This document shows, piece after piece, positions 63,700 to 64,000 of a DNA stretch of 64,000 nucleotides. Numbering within the stretch: the stretch's first letter is position 1; each line of letters starts with the position of its first letter. The position numbers and the translations under genes are program-made. Location: positions 6,249,845 through 6,313,844 of the forward strand of contig JAAFYY010000001.1 in assembly GCA_014284505.1 (NCBI GenBank). Direction: 5' to 3'. This stretch comes from Streptacidiphilus sp. 4-A2 (GTDB lineage Bacteria; Actinomycetota; Actinomycetes; Streptomycetales; Streptomycetaceae). Under the pieces are notes generated by a model, which was not told where the DNA came from, made no database searches, and worked only from the letters and a program-made list of their open reading frames with translations.

Positions 63700-64000
63700 T
63701 CAGTCGGAGGCTGCCCGGACCTGCGGTCGCACCGGGGCGCCCGGCCCGGTGGTGTGCCGGACGGCCTGGGCGAGCAGGGTCAGCGCTGCCCGCGAAGGCG
63801 AGTCCGCCTGCGCGGTGGCAACGACGATGCCCGGGCCCGGTCCGTGGCTGAGGGTCTGCTGGGTGACGGTCAGCGGACCGACCAGCGGGTGCCGCATCTC
63901 GTACTCGGCGACGGTGCAGGGCTTCACCCGGTGGTCGGCCCACATCGAGGCGAAATCAGAACTCCTCGCGCTCAGTTCGCCCACGAGCGTGTGCAGGGCG
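63700..64000 (-). CDS. XRE-family regulator with MmyB-like ligand-binding domain (3' part only)
   Basis: Runs off the right edge; only the last 95 or so residues are visible: LVGELSARSSDFASMWADHR-like MGELSARSSDFASMWADHRV, KPCTVAEYEMRHPLVGPLTV and TQQTLSHGPG. This is the C-terminal end of the MmyB-like transcription-regulator ligand-binding domain that follows an XRE HTH. It should control the SMP-30/MBL genes downstream. The 211-bp gap to the SMP-30 gene holds no gene. Confidence 0.8.
   Translation of the reverse strand, partial: ALHTLVGELSARSSDFASMWADHRVKPCTVAEYEMRHPLVGPLTVTQQTLSHGPGPGIVVATAQADSPSRAALTLLAQAVRHTTGPGAPVRPQVRAASD

Overview
This window is chromosomal DNA from a high-GC actinomycete of the Streptomyces/Kitasatospora/Streptacidiphilus group. 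The evidence is the very high GC with G/C third codon positions, GTG starts, many GTGA/ATGA gene overlaps, a wblA gene, DUF397/DUF5753 regulator pairs, a dnaX with a very long low-complexity C-terminal part, and gene orders that I remember from Streptomyces chromosomes (nth ... crp ... RidA, two ArsA-like ATPases, wblA, penicillin-binding protein; and dnaX, ybaB, recR, DUF5063, lysC).

Layout. 0-1 kb: Nudix gene (cut by the edge) and nth. 1-15.3 kb: a mixed block between nth and crp with a PPOX protein, a secreted protein, an HhH-GPD repair protein, a metal-receptor protein, a MarR/quinone-oxidoreductase pair, a methyltransferase, an HTH-MurA fusion, a WhiJ-like HTH/DUF397 pair, an orphan FtsX, a FUSC-like membrane protein and a kinase-like protein. 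15.5-27.4 kb: the conserved crp-MBL-Nudix-RidA-DUF4177-ArsA-ArsA-wblA-PBP-YqeY-phosphoesterase block, ending in a LysR regulator. 27.7-38.4 kb: an integrated element in a tRNA-Pro(CGG) gene. The 3' half of the tRNA is repeated at 38311, and a broken tyrosine integrase and a relaxase fragment lie at the left end. 38.4-44.1 kb: a scar-rich accessory zone with a truncated IS3 element, truncated genes on both sides of it, a secreted protein, a DUF2975/XRE pair, and two gene remnants meeting near 43345. 44.2-54.5 kb: macro-domain protein, a likely phosphorothioate-DNA restriction endonuclease, M23 peptidase, PcaB-type lyase, S9 peptidase, SURF1, and a sigma factor with its membrane partner. 54.7-61 kb: lysC, DUF5063, recR, ybaB, dnaX, the signal-recognition-particle RNA and tRNA-Ser(GGA). 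61.4-64 kb: an MBL hydrolase, an SMP-30-like secreted protein and an XRE/MmyB regulator cut by the edge.

The most interesting cargo is inside the tRNA-Pro element. A minus-strand operon (34752 to 30730) encodes an HATPase, two small proteins, a radical SAM protein with a complete SPASM cysteine pattern, a previously unlisted 44-residue peptide ending AMCSCSSSDSQPY (32544-32678, very strong ribosome binding site), and two APH-like kinases. A TPR-type regulator and a GNAT acetyltransferase diverge from it. I read this as a candidate RiPP (ribosomally made, modified peptide) system. The same element carries a two-helix membrane protein with an amyloid-like N-terminal motif (29671-30303) and a protein with a HEPN-like C-terminal end (37012-38136), both plausible immunity effectors.

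A warning for every reader: many conserved, partly essential genes here (nth, murA-like, wblA, PBP, dnaX, S9 peptidase and more) are broken by single-base indels, mostly in runs of G or C, and the tRNA-Pro gene also lacks bases. Uncorrected sequencing error is the simplest explanation. I therefore annotate such genes as single CDSs with the approximate frameshift positions, and reserve pseudogene for those that also lack an end.
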